64,000 nucleotides of DNA, from the NCBI GenBank assembly GCA_963700425.1, contig CAVOXO010000001.1, positions 620,001 through 684,000 on the forward strand, read 5' to 3'. Each line of letters opens with the position of its first letter. Positions within the stretch are counted from its first letter, which is position 1. The DNA is from CAVOXO01 sp963700425 (GTDB taxonomy: Bacteria; Actinomycetota; Acidimicrobiia; Acidimicrobiales; Microtrichaceae). Positions 42,496-51,543 of this stretch are shown piece after piece. The translations under genes and the position numbers were made by a program. Below the pieces are notes generated by a model. That model saw only the letters and a list, made by a program, of their open reading frames with translations, made no database searches and was not told where the DNA came from.

Positions 42496-42960
42496 TCAGG
42501 TGATCTTCACCTTCCTGGGCCGCTCGTTCGCCTGCTTGGGCACCGTGACGGTCAGCTCTCCGTTGTCGAGGACCGCCTCGATCCTGTCGGCGTCGAACGC
42601 GCCGGGGAGCGCGACTTCGTAGCGGAACGAACCGGTGACCCGACGCCGCTGGCGAACGACGCCGTCGCGCGCCTTCTCCTTGCGTTCGCCGGTGATGACG
42701 ACGGTCCGGCCGTGGGTCTCGATCTCGATGTCCTTCTTCCTCACTCCTGCCAGCTCGACCTCGATGGTCCAGGCTGTGTCGCTCTCCTCGATGTCGGCGA
42801 GCGGGGTGAAGTCGATTCCCTCGAAGGCGGTCCACGGAGTCGCCCACGGAGATCGGCGCTGGGCGAGCCGCTGGGTGAGGGCCTCGAGCTCCGCGAACGG
42901 GTCCCAGACCGCCGGTGTCGAGTCGGACTCCTCGGACGTGGTCTTGTCGATGTCGGACAT
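42496..42960 (-). CDS. Small heat-shock protein (Hsp20/alpha-crystallin family)
   Basis: 154 aa. The alpha-crystallin domain runs from about 48 to 148: FTPLADIEESDTAWTIEVELAGVRKKDIEIE, VVITGERK, FRYEVALPGAFDADRIEAVLDNGELTVTVPK (parts), with the I-x-I/V tail VKIT at the end. It holds unfolding proteins in the cytosol. ATG 42960 is preferred: AAGGA lies 6 nt before it, while the ATG at 42966 directly touches that site. No CIRCE or HAIR/HspR-type inverted repeat is seen upstream in 42961-43096. Confidence 0.93.
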   Translation of the reverse strand: MSDIDKTTSEESDSTPAVWDPFAELEALTQRLAQRRSPWATPWTAFEGIDFTPLADIEESDTAWTIEVELAGVRKKDIEIETHGRTVVITGERKEKARDGVVRQRRRVTGSFRYEVALPGAFDADRIEAVLDNGELTVTVPKQANERPRKVKIT

Positions 42961-43096
42961 GCTCATTCCTTCCCGTGCTGTTGTCTCTCCGGGACAGTCG
43001 ATGTCCCGCATCAAGGTTGCGTCCAGCCGGCCTGCAACGGCAGGGCCATAGGTCCCGAGAAGGCTTCGCCCGCCTGGTCGATGGGGTTCGTTCTGG

Positions 43097-45580
43097 TCAC
43101 TCCATGACGCGGAGGGTGTCGGGGATGTTCATCTTGCGAACCCGGCGAACCAGGAACAGGGGCGCGGCGGCGACCGCGACGAGTCCCACGGCGATCGCGA
43201 TGATGATCGTCGAGGGTGACAGGTAGGCGTCGATGCCCAGCTCCGGCACGGTCGTCGTTGCCAACGACTGCAACATCCACGAGAGGAAGGCCAGTCCCGC
43301 CGCGACGCCGATGGCGGTGGCGAGGAGGCCGACCACGATGCTCTCCTTGACGACGACCCCCATGACCGAACGGACCGGTAGTCCGAACGCCCGCATGGTG
43401 GCGTGCTCCCTCCGGCGTTCGTCGATGGTGATCCGGCTCGCGTTGAAGGCGATGAGCAACGCCAGTATCAGGACGGCGACGGCGGCTATGAACAGGAACC
43501 CGATGAACTGCTCGAGCGCCTTGTCGAATCCCTCGCTGATGCCCGCCACCGCCTGGCTCGACGTCACGCCCGGGAGGTTGAACACGGCGCGTTGCAGGTC
43601 CGCGCTCGTCGAGCCCACCACCGGGTAGGCGTTGAGCACGTTGGTGGTTCCCTCCAGGCCGAAGTCGTCGGCCATCCCGAGGTCGGCATAGGCGAATGCT
43701 CGGAGGGGGTTCGGGTGAATCGCCGCGACGGTCATCGTGGATTCGGTGATCGAGAAGGCACCGTCATCGGCCCGGTACGGGTGCCGCACGGTGATGCGGT
43801 CGCCGCCGCCGACCCCGAGGTCGTCCGCGGCCTTCTGGGCGAGGATGAGCCCGTCCGGCTCGCCGGAGGAGGATTCCTCGGTGGTGGGCACCCACGTCGC
43901 GACGTCGAGGTCGATGAGTTCGATCACGAGGTCGAACTCATCGTCGGGGTCGGGAGTGACGGCGGTGGCGGGAAGGCGGAGACCCTCATCGGTGATCCCG
44001 ACGGCCGGCGCCGACTCGATGGTCGCCAGGGCCGGCGACGCGGCGTCGTAGAACGTGTCCAGCTGAACGATGACCCGGTCGGAATCTCCTCGGGTCAGCT
44101 CGGCACTTCCCTGATCGATCGTTCGGGAGAAGCTGTCGAGCAATCCCAGCACTCCGACCAGAGCGGTGATCGCCGCGCCGACCCCGAGCGCCGTGAGGAT
44201 CGACCGCCGCGGTGTTCGGAACACGTTGCGTACGGCCATCTGCGTGAGGCTGGAGCCCGGCAGCGTGAACCGGTTGGTCCAGTCCGACATCCCGCTGGAC
44301 TTCGCGGCGAGGTGGCCGGTCCGGATGGCCTCGATGGGTTCGACCCGAACCGCTCGCCACACCGGGAGGGCGCTGGCTGCGATCGGGATCACCATGCCCA
44401 ACACCGCGGCCCGTGCGAAGACCCCGAACTGGAACGGCGTGCGATAGTCGGGGAGCGGGAGGAGCGACTCGAGTAGATCCGCCATCGCCCCTCCGACCCA
44501 CGATCCGACGGCCAGGCCGGCCAGGGAGCCGAGGAGCGCCACCTCCACGCCCACCAGGAGCGGACGGATCGCCAGTTGCCATCTCGGCACTCCCAGGGCC
44601 ATGCCGATGCCGATCTCGCGTCGCTGGGCTTCGACGATGCGACTCACGAGGTTGAACGCCGCGAGTGCCGCCGCCATCAGCACCAGGGCCGACACGGCGT
44701 TCCAGACCCTCTGGTCGTTCTCGATGTCCTCGTAGAGGACGCGGAAGGCGACGGCCTCGTCACGGGTCGACACGGTTGCCCCGAACCCCGCCGCCTCCAT
44801 GGCGGCGGCCAACTGTGACGCGATGGCCGCGGGGTCGGCGCCGTCGGCGAGGGTCAACACGACGTCGTTGACGCGCCCGACCTCCCCCGAGAGATCCTGA
44901 GCGGTGGGCAGGGGCGCATAGAGGATGGCGAAGTCACCCTGGCTGAGGACCGTGCCCTCGGGCCCGCCGTAGAAGAAGTCCTCCGGCGTCGCGCCGAGAC
45001 CCACGTACGTCACCTGACGGCCTCCGGCGATCGCCAGCACCCCGGTGGTCGCCAACTCGTTGTCGTCCGCGAACTTCGCCTCGAGCGCCACCGTCGGATC
45101 CCCCGGCGCGGCTACGTCGGGGACCTCCCCGTCGCGCAGCCACAGATCGTCGACAGTGGAGTCGCCCTCGAACTCCATGCCGACCAGGCGCGCTCTCACG
45201 AGAATCGCCTCGCCATCGTTCGTTGCGTCGGAGGCCGTTGCGGTCGTGGTGTCGACCTGGCTGTCGACGATGAGCCGTTCGGAGACCGCGGCTACGGAAC
45301 CAGCGTCCTCGATGAGGCCCACCGTGGCGGCAAGAGCGCCTTCGTCGGCGAACGTCCCGGGGCTGAGGGCGACGCGAAGGTCATGCATGCGAAGCGCCGC
45401 GAAGCTGGCGTCATTCGATTCGCGACGCCAGGTCGCGGTGCTTCCCAGGCCGGCGAACACGCCGATGCCGATGGCCATCACGAGGGCGATGGCGGCCACG
45501 GCAACCGCGTTGTGGCGCAGGTCCCGGGCCGACCACCGCAGCCACATGCCGCGGCGCGAGCGATGAGGTCGGGTCACCAT
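43097..45580 (-). CDS. FtsX/MacB-type ABC transporter permease, two FtsX domains
   Basis: 827 aa. N-terminal helix (NAVAVAAIALVMAIGIGVF), a large outside domain (about 60-290), then an FtsX domain (about 290-435, RREIGIGMALGVPRWQL), a second outside part beginning after RNVFRTPRRSILTALG (about 450) and a last FtsX domain (about 690-815, RREHATMRAFGLPVRSV). This is the duplicated layout of lipoprotein-, peptide- or antibiotic-exporting permeases. It overlaps the ATPase gene by 7 nt, so the pair forms one transporter. The substrate is unknown. Confidence 0.9.
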   Translation of the reverse strand: MVTRPHRSRRGMWLRWSARDLRHNAVAVAAIALVMAIGIGVFAGLGSTATWRRESNDASFAALRMHDLRVALSPGTFADEGALAATVGLIEDAGSVAAVSERLIVDSQVDTTTATASDATNDGEAILVRARLVGMEFEGDSTVDDLWLRDGEVPDVAAPGDPTVALEAKFADDNELATTGVLAIAGGRQVTYVGLGATPEDFFYGGPEGTVLSQGDFAILYAPLPTAQDLSGEVGRVNDVVLTLADGADPAAIASQLAAAMEAAGFGATVSTRDEAVAFRVLYEDIENDQRVWNAVSALVLMAAALAAFNLVSRIVEAQRREIGIGMALGVPRWQLAIRPLLVGVEVALLGSLAGLAVGSWVGGAMADLLESLLPLPDYRTPFQFGVFARAAVLGMVIPIAASALPVWRAVRVEPIEAIRTGHLAAKSSGMSDWTNRFTLPGSSLTQMAVRNVFRTPRRSILTALGVGAAITALVGVLGLLDSFSRTIDQGSAELTRGDSDRVIVQLDTFYDAASPALATIESAPAVGITDEGLRLPATAVTPDPDDEFDLVIELIDLDVATWVPTTEESSSGEPDGLILAQKAADDLGVGGGDRITVRHPYRADDGAFSITESTMTVAAIHPNPLRAFAYADLGMADDFGLEGTTNVLNAYPVVGSTSADLQRAVFNLPGVTSSQAVAGISEGFDKALEQFIGFLFIAAVAVLILALLIAFNASRITIDERRREHATMRAFGLPVRSVMGVVVKESIVVGLLATAIGVAAGLAFLSWMLQSLATTTVPELGIDAYLSPSTIIIAIAVGLVAVAAAPLFLVRRVRKMNIPDTLRVME

Positions 45581-46350
45581 TTCAGATCATCGATGTCGAC
45601 CTTGCCACCGGCGGGTGGGCCGTCGCCCACGATCCGACCGCTGGACAACTCGATCACCCGATCGGCGATGCGTGAGATCTCCCGGTTGTGGGTCACGACG
45701 AGTACCGTCATGCCCGCCCGGGCCTGCTCCTCGAGGACCTTCAGGATCTGGACGCCGGTGCGGAAGTCGAGCTCACCCGTGGGCTCGTCCGCCAGGAGGA
45801 TCGGGTTGCCGGTCGCCAGCGCCCTGGCGATGGCCACCCGTTGTTGCTCTCCGCCCGAGAGTTGATGGGGGAAGTGGCGAAGTCGATCGCCGAGTCCCAC
45901 CTGGGCGAGTGCGTCGGCCGCCCGGGTGTCGGGGTCGGAACGGCGAGCGGCGTCGGCTCCGAACTTCACGTTCTCGAACGACGTGAGCCCGGGAAACAGG
46001 TTGAACGACTGGAAGACGAAGCTGACGGCCCGGCGACGGAGCGCGGCGCGCTCCTTCTGTGAGGCCGAGGTGAGTTCGACTCCTGCTACTCGAACCTCTC
46101 CCGAGGTGGGTGTGTCCAGCGCCCCGATGAGGTTCAGGAGGGTCGTCTTGCCGCAACCGGAGGGACCGAGGATCACGACCAGAGCGGTCTCGTCCACGTG
46201 GAGGCTGACGTCGTCGATGGCGAAGACGTCGACGTCGCCGATCCGGTAGCGCTTGGTGACCTCGTCGAGGTCGATTCTGGTCCCCTCGTGGCCGAAGCGG
46301 GCATCGACCGCGACGGGTGCATCCTCGGGCGAGGTCTCTTCGCTGTCCAT
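45574..46350 (-). CDS. ABC transporter ATP-binding protein, MacB/LolD type
   Basis: 258 aa. Walker A GPSGCGKTT (about 70-78), Q-loop FVFQSFNLFPGLTSFENV (about 120), signature LSGGEQQRVAIARAL (about 171), Walker B ILLADEPTGELD (about 191) and the H-loop VVTHNREISRIADR are complete; the LFP...ENV and TGELD blocks are those of the MacB/LolD family, which works with FtsX-type permeases such as the adjacent one. The first 25 residues are an acidic extension. ATG 46350 is 86 nt from the start of a second, divergent ABC operon. Confidence 0.93.
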   Translation of the reverse strand: MDSEETSPEDAPVAVDARFGHEGTRIDLDEVTKRYRIGDVDVFAIDDVSLHVDETALVVILGPSGCGKTTLLNLIGALDTPTSGEVRVAGVELTSASQKERAALRRRAVSFVFQSFNLFPGLTSFENVKFGADAARRSDPDTRAADALAQVGLGDRLRHFPHQLSGGEQQRVAIARALATGNPILLADEPTGELDFRTGVQILKVLEEQARAGMTVLVVTHNREISRIADRVIELSSGRIVGDGPPAGGKVDIDDLKW

Positions 46351-46424
46351 GATGCTCGACGGTGGTCGCGCCGGGGTGATCCGGCAAGGGCCGAAGGTCC
46401 CTGCATCGTCCGGGGAAACGGCAA

Positions 46425-46430
46425 TAGGTT
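46425..46430 (+). promoter_or_regulatory. Putative -10 TAGGTT, leaderless start
   Basis: TAGGTT is followed by six C residues and ATG 46437, a 6-nt gap with no ribosome-binding site. Confidence 0.48.
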
Positions 46431-46436
46431 CCCCCC

Positions 46437-47423
46437 ATGGTCGGAGACGAGGATGACGACGTTCTGAGATGCGACGGGCTGAGCCTCAGTTTCGGGGAGC
46501 GGCTGGCGGTCGACGACCTGTCGTTCGCCGTCCGTCGTGGGGAGACCTACGGGCTCCTGGGTCCCAACGGGTCGGGCAAGACCACCACCATCTCGATGAT
46601 TGCGGGGATCCTGACACCGGATCGTGGCTCCGTTGTGGTGTCAGGCCTGTCGATCTCGGCGGGGAGTCGTGGCGGCAAGAGCGCGATCGGCCTCGTCCCC
46701 CAGGAGATCGCCCTGTACGAGGATCTGAGCGCGACGGAGAACCTGAGGTTCTTCGGGCGGCTGCAGGGAATGAGCGGATCGAGACTCGACACCCGGGTCG
46801 GCGAGGTGCTCGATGTGGTCGGGCTGGCCGACCGGGCGGACGATCGGATCGGTGAGTACTCGGGCGGTATGAAGCGGCGGGCGAACATCGCCGCAGGTCT
46901 GCTGCACGAGCCGGAACTCCTCATCCTCGACGAACCCACGGTCGGGGTCGACCCGCAGAGCCGGAATCAGATCCTCGAGAGCATCGAGGCCCTGGGCGGT
47001 GAGGGCTTGTCGGTCCTCTACACCACCCATTACATGGAGGAAGCCGAGCGGTTGTGCGACCGCATCGGGATACTCGACCGGGGGCGGCTCATTGCCGAGG
47101 GAACCCGGCGTGAGCTCGTCGCCCGCATCGGCGAGCACGACCTCATCATCTTCGCCGGGTCGATCTCCGACGACGAGACGGCGGGGGACATGGGGGAGGA
47201 GGCGACGGAACTGGCGTCCTCGCTCGGTCGCATCGATCAGGTGGTGGACGTGCAGGTGACGTCGCGGGGAATCGAGGTGCTCACGGATTCGGCGACCGCG
47301 GTGCTGCCCCCCGCCGTCGGTCGTCTCGCCGAGTCCTCGTTCCAGATCGCGTCGATCGACGTGCGGGAGCCGAACCTCGAATCGGTCTTTCTGGATCTGA
47401 CCGGCCGGGCGCTGAGGGATTGA
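46437..47423 (+). CDS. ABC-2 type exporter ATP-binding protein (DrrA/NodI-like)
   Basis: 328 aa. Walker A GPNGSGKTT (about 43-51), Q-loop LVPQEIALYEDLSATENL, signature YSGGMKRRANIAAGL (about 142), Walker B LLILDEPTVGVDP (about 161) and H-loop YTTHYMEEAERLCDRI. The C-terminal 90 residues form the extra domain usual in DrrA-like exporters. It is followed by two ABC-2 permeases, so the complex is one ATPase with a heterodimeric membrane part. Drug, lipid or polysaccharide export is the family role; the substrate is unknown. Confidence 0.92.
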   Translation: MVGDEDDDVLRCDGLSLSFGERLAVDDLSFAVRRGETYGLLGPNGSGKTTTISMIAGILTPDRGSVVVSGLSISAGSRGGKSAIGLVPQEIALYEDLSATENLRFFGRLQGMSGSRLDTRVGEVLDVVGLADRADDRIGEYSGGMKRRANIAAGLLHEPELLILDEPTVGVDPQSRNQILESIEALGGEGLSVLYTTHYMEEAERLCDRIGILDRGRLIAEGTRRELVARIGEHDLIIFAGSISDDETAGDMGEEATELASSLGRIDQVVDVQVTSRGIEVLTDSATAVLPPAVGRLAESSFQIASIDVREPNLESVFLDLTGRALRD

Positions 47424-47427
47424 CGTC

Positions 47428-48613
47428 ATGGCATCGGTACGTCAGGCAGCGACGGTGGCGGCCTCCGATCTGCGCCGGCGTCTCCGCAGTCGATCGGCGC
47501 TCGTCACCGCGTTCGTCGCACCGGTGGCCCTCGCGGTCGTCTTCGGCTCTCTCGTCGGCAGCGCTTCGTCAGTCCGTTTCGAGATCGGGGTTGTCGCATC
47601 AGGGGACTCGGAGATCGGCGGGGCCGTCGCGTCGGGACTCGTCGACTCGTCGGATGACTCGCCGTCGTCGGAAGAGTCGAGCGTACGGTTCGTCGCGCTC
47701 GACGGGTCGATCGCCCAGGCTCGGGACGCCGTCGACGCCGACGACGTCGACGCGGCGCTCGTGCTCGGAGCCCCACCGGCCGATTCCGGGGTCCTCGCCA
47801 TCACGGTGGTGGCCGATCCCGACCGGGAGATCGCGGCCCAGGTGGCCGAGGCGGTCGCATCGTCGGTGGGGGGTCGCGTCGAGCGCGGCTTCGCTCGGCA
47901 TGGCGACGGTGGCAGCACTCGACGAGGCCGCCCTGTCACCAGCCGTGCAACAGCAGGCGCAGGAGATCGGCTCGTCGATCGGGCTCGAGGACCTCGCTGT
48001 CGGTGGGCGGCAGGTTTCCGCGATGGCCTATTACGGGGCAGGAATGGCGATCCTCCTTCTGTTCTTCACGGTCGGAGCACCGGCCCGGGCGATCATCGTC
48101 GACCGCCAGACCAGAACCCTGGATCGGATGCTGGCCGGTCCGGTGGAACCCGCCGCCATCCTCGGCGGGTACGTGATCTCCGCGGCCATCCTGGCGTTGG
48201 CCGGGTTCGTGACCGTGTGGCTGGTGACCACCTTCGTCTTCGATGCCCGCTGGGGTCCTCCGGTGTCGGTGATGGCGCTCATCGTGGCGACGGTGGCCGC
48301 AATCGCCGGAGTCGCCACGTTCGTCGGCAGTCTGGCCCGGACCGACCGCCAAGCCGACACCTACACCGCGATCGTCGCCTTCGTGTTCGCCATGTTGGGA
48401 GGTAACTTCCTCGGCCCCAGTGACATCGGGGCAGTCCTGAGCCGTCTCAAGCTGCTGACGCCGAACGGCTGGTCTCTCGACGGGTTCGTCGCAGCAAGCG
48501 CCGACGACGCCGGGGTGTCGGACATTCTCGCTCAGCTGGGGGTTCTGTCATCATTCGCCGTCTTCTTCGGGGGATGGGGACTGTGGCGCGTCCAGAGGAG
48601 CATGGTCCGGTGA
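47428..48613 (+). pseudogene. ABC-2 type permease with one frameshift in a G6 run
   Basis: From ATG 47428 the frame shows the N-terminal membrane helix (SALVTAFVAPVALAVVFGSLV) and outside domain to about residue 148. At the six-G run 47868-47873 it leaves the correct frame; removing one G continues as SSAASLGMATVAALDEAALS, then five or six helices (MAYYGAGMAILLLFFTVGAPARAII, split) and ends at 48613. Repaired length is 394 aa, the same as its partner permease. A one-base homopolymer error is the likely cause. It overlaps the next permease start (GTGA). Confidence 0.82.
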
Positions 48614-49794
48614 GCGTCGGTCGAACGTCGTTGGTGGCGGTGGTGAGGGCGTTCACCACGACACTGTGGCTGCAGCTCACGCGCGATCGGATGGTCCTCT
48701 TCGTGACGATCCTGCTGCCCATCCTCATCATCGTCATCGTGGGCAGCGCATACGGCGGCCAGAGCAGACTCGAGCTCGGTCTGGTCGGCGCCCGCAGCGA
48801 CGTTCTCACCCGGTTGATCGACGAGATCGAAAGGACCGACGGGTTGGAGGTCACGCAATACGCCGACATCGAGGAGCTTCGACAAGCGATCCGGCGCTAC
48901 GACGTCTCCGGCGGCATCGTCGTGCCCGCCGATGCCGATGCCCGTCTCGTGGCCGGCGAGGTGGTCGAGCTGGGATTCGTGGCGGACGAGACGTCCCCCG
49001 ACGGGTTCGCGGGGCGGTCCGTGGCCGAAGGGGTCGTCAACCGGGTGGGTGGGCCCTTGGCCGTTGCCGCGTTCGCCTCCGACGCCACGGCGACGCCGCT
49101 CGGGGAGGCGCTGGTCGTCTCCGACGCTTTGTCGGAAGGCGGTGCCACCGTCACCATCGAGACCGAACGGGTGGGAACCTCGACGAACGAGGCGGACAGT
49201 CGGTTCTCGGCCACCGCGGCCCAGAACCTGGTCCTGTTCAGCTTCATCTCCTCGCTCACCTCGGCGGGATTGATCGTCATGGCCCGACGTCAGGGGGTCC
49301 TCCGTCGGGCGCTGGCGACCCCGGCCGGTACCTGGTCCATCGTCGTGGGTCTGGGTGCCGGCTGGTTCCTGCTGTCCGCCGCGCAGGGTGCCCTGATCAT
49401 GGTGGTCGGTGCGGTTGCTTTCGGGGTGCAGTGGGGGGATCCGTTCGCGGCGGCCGCGTTGTTGATGGTCTTCGCCGCAGTGGGCTGTGGCGCCGGGCTG
49501 CTGGTCGGCGCGTTGTTCACCCGGGATGACCAGGTGTCCTCGATCACGCCTCCGCTGGGCATCGCTCTCGGGGCGCTCGGCGGCTGCATGGTTCCTTCCG
49601 AGGTATTCCCTCCCGTCATGTTGAGCATCTCCAAGGTGACCCCCCACTACTGGGCCCTTCAAGGCTGGAAGACCACGATCTTCGATGCGGGGGGCCTCTC
49701 CGATGTCGGAGCGGAGCTGGGCGTTCTGGTCGTCTATGCGGTCGTGCTCGTGGGTGGCTCGGCGGTTCTGCTGCGTCGCCGTCTTGCGGGTTGA
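48610..49794 (+). CDS. ABC-2 type transporter permease (second subunit)
   Basis: 394 aa. One N-terminal helix (MVLFVTILLPILIIVIVGSAYG, in part), an outside domain of about 170 residues, and five to six C-terminal helices with the motif ITPPLGIALGALGGCMVP and FPPVMLSISKVTPHYWALQGW (parts), the ABC2_membrane_3 pattern. It pairs with the upstream permease and the ATPase at 46437. GTG 48610 overlaps the upstream stop (GTGA). Confidence 0.9.
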   Translation: MSVGRTSLVAVVRAFTTTLWLQLTRDRMVLFVTILLPILIIVIVGSAYGGQSRLELGLVGARSDVLTRLIDEIERTDGLEVTQYADIEELRQAIRRYDVSGGIVVPADADARLVAGEVVELGFVADETSPDGFAGRSVAEGVVNRVGGPLAVAAFASDATATPLGEALVVSDALSEGGATVTIETERVGTSTNEADSRFSATAAQNLVLFSFISSLTSAGLIVMARRQGVLRRALATPAGTWSIVVGLGAGWFLLSAAQGALIMVVGAVAFGVQWGDPFAAAALLMVFAAVGCGAGLLVGALFTRDDQVSSITPPLGIALGALGGCMVPSEVFPPVMLSISKVTPHYWALQGWKTTIFDAGGLSDVGAELGVLVVYAVVLVGGSAVLLRRRLAG

Positions 49795-49973
49795 GGGTCA
49801 GCGGGGCGGGTATCGGCCGTCTCGCTCCGGGCCTGTCGTTTCGGACCTCTCACGCCGGTGGAACGCACGAGGAGGGGTGTGACCGATGCCCTCCGGGGCT
49901 CGCGGCTCCCAGGGCCTATGGTGGGGGAGCGCCCTGTGATTCCGGCGTTTCGCCGAAGCACACAAGGGTGTAC

Positions 49974-51500
49974 ATGTCGAGTCGTCTCTCCTCTCCTACG
50001 CGCACGTCGCGCCGCGACCGTCTGCGCCTCGAATGGCTGTCCAATCCCAAGGCCGATCTCCTGTCGGGACTCGTCGTCGCTCTGGCGCTGATCCCCGAGG
50101 CGATCTCGTTCTCGATCATCGCCGGCGTCGACCCAAAGGTCGGGTTGTACGCCTCCTTCTCGATGGCGATCGTCATCTCGATGACGGGCGGACGGCCCGG
50201 CATGATCTCGGCCGCGACCGGAGCGATGGCCCTCGTCATGGTGCCGCTGATCGAGCAGTACGGGACCGGCTTTCTGTTCGCCGCCACGATCCTGGCGGGC
50301 ATCGTGCAGATCGCCTTCGGGTACGTCGGTGTCGGCGACCTGATGCGGTTCATTCCGCGCACGGTGATGATCGGCTTCGTCAACGCCCTGGCCATCCTGA
50401 TCCTGCTGGCACAGGTACCCCACATCCTGTTGTCCGATGGCGGAGCGCATTCCGATCAGCTCCCCATGAACCTGGCCTTCATCGCCGTCGGGCTGGCCAT
50501 CATCTATGGACTTCCCCGTCTCACCACTGCGATCCCCTCGCCGCTGGTCGCCATCGTGGTGTTGGCCGGCGCGGCCATCGCCTTCGACATCGGTCTGCCG
50601 AGCGTGGGGGACATGGGAGATCTGCCCAACTCGCTTCCGGTGCCGGGACTGCCCGATGTTCCGTTCACCCTGGACACCCTTCGGATCATCCTCCCGTACT
50701 CGGTCACCCTGGCGATCGTGGGCCTGCTGGAATCGCTGCTCACCGCGCAGCTCCTCGATGACCTCACCGACACGGAGTCGGACAAGTTCGTGGAGTCCCG
50801 CGGTCAGGGGATCGCCAACATCGCCACGGGCTTCGTCGGCGGTATGGCCGGGTGCGCGATGATCGGCCAGTCGATGATCAACCACCGCTCCGGAGGCCGA
50901 ACCCGCCTCTCGACGCTCGCCTCGGGCGTCTTTCTCCTCATCCTGATCCTCGTCCTGGGCGACCTCGTGGCTCTCATCCCGATGGCGGCCCTCGTCGCGG
51001 TCATGGTGATGGTGGCGGTCAGCACCTTCAATTGGACGAGCGTCAAGCCGGCGATGCTCGTCTCGATGCCACGCCCCGAGACAGCCGTCATGTTCGCGAC
51101 CGTCGGTATCGTCGTCGTGACCCACAACCTCGCCTACGGGGTGGCGGCGGGGGTGGGGCTGTCGGCGGTGTTCTTCGTGCGTCACGTCTCCCACGTCGTG
51201 CGCGTCACCAGCGTCGTCGATCCCGACAGTGTCGAACGGCTCTACGCGGTGAGCGGCGAGCTCTTCTTCGCCTCCACCAACGATCTGGTGCACGCCTTCG
51301 ACTACGACGAGGTCCGGGCCGATCAGGTGGAGATCGATCTCAGCGGTGCACGGATATGGGACACGTCAGCCGTCGTCGCACTCGATGCGGTGGTCGCCAA
51401 GTTCGCCGAACGCGGGATCTCTGCCGAACTCATCGGGCTCAATCGCCACGCGGAGAACCTGCACAGACGGACAACCGGCAAGGTGTCGGCGGGCCATTAG
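49974..51500 (+). CDS. SulP-family anion transporter with STAS domain
   Basis: 508 aa. Around twelve membrane helices: the SulP start GLVVALALIPEAISFSIIAGVDPKVGLYASF (parts), SMTGGRPGMISAATGAMALV with the conserved Pro/Ser residues near 75, and QGIANIATGFVGGMAG near 280. The C-terminal STAS domain (about 410-500; VEIDLSGARIWDTSAVVALD) regulates transport in this family. Substrates include sulfate, bicarbonate, C4-dicarboxylates or chloride. ATG 49974 follows AAGGGTG. The upstream 49795-49973 shows no gene. Confidence 0.9.
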   Translation: MSSRLSSPTRTSRRDRLRLEWLSNPKADLLSGLVVALALIPEAISFSIIAGVDPKVGLYASFSMAIVISMTGGRPGMISAATGAMALVMVPLIEQYGTGFLFAATILAGIVQIAFGYVGVGDLMRFIPRTVMIGFVNALAILILLAQVPHILLSDGGAHSDQLPMNLAFIAVGLAIIYGLPRLTTAIPSPLVAIVVLAGAAIAFDIGLPSVGDMGDLPNSLPVPGLPDVPFTLDTLRIILPYSVTLAIVGLLESLLTAQLLDDLTDTESDKFVESRGQGIANIATGFVGGMAGCAMIGQSMINHRSGGRTRLSTLASGVFLLILILVLGDLVALIPMAALVAVMVMVAVSTFNWTSVKPAMLVSMPRPETAVMFATVGIVVVTHNLAYGVAAGVGLSAVFFVRHVSHVVRVTSVVDPDSVERLYAVSGELFFASTNDLVHAFDYDEVRADQVEIDLSGARIWDTSAVVALDAVVAKFAERGISAELIGLNRHAENLHRRTTGKVSAGH

Positions 51501-51506
51501 CCCCGC

Positions 51507-51523
51507 GGCGGGTGACGCCCGCC
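51507..51523. terminator. Bidirectional hairpin between sulP and the RDD gene
   Basis: GGCGGG/CCCGCC, a perfect 6-bp stem around TGACG, starts 7 nt after the sulP stop and 21 nt from the convergent gene's stop. Confidence 0.5.
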
Positions 51524-51543
51524 AGCGAGTTCTCGGCAGCCGG

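Noticed and set aside
43403..44476. 357-residue plus-strand frame over the FtsX permease
   Set aside because: Shadow frame with Arg/Gly/Glu bias; the minus strand carries two clear FtsX domains overlapping its ATPase gene.
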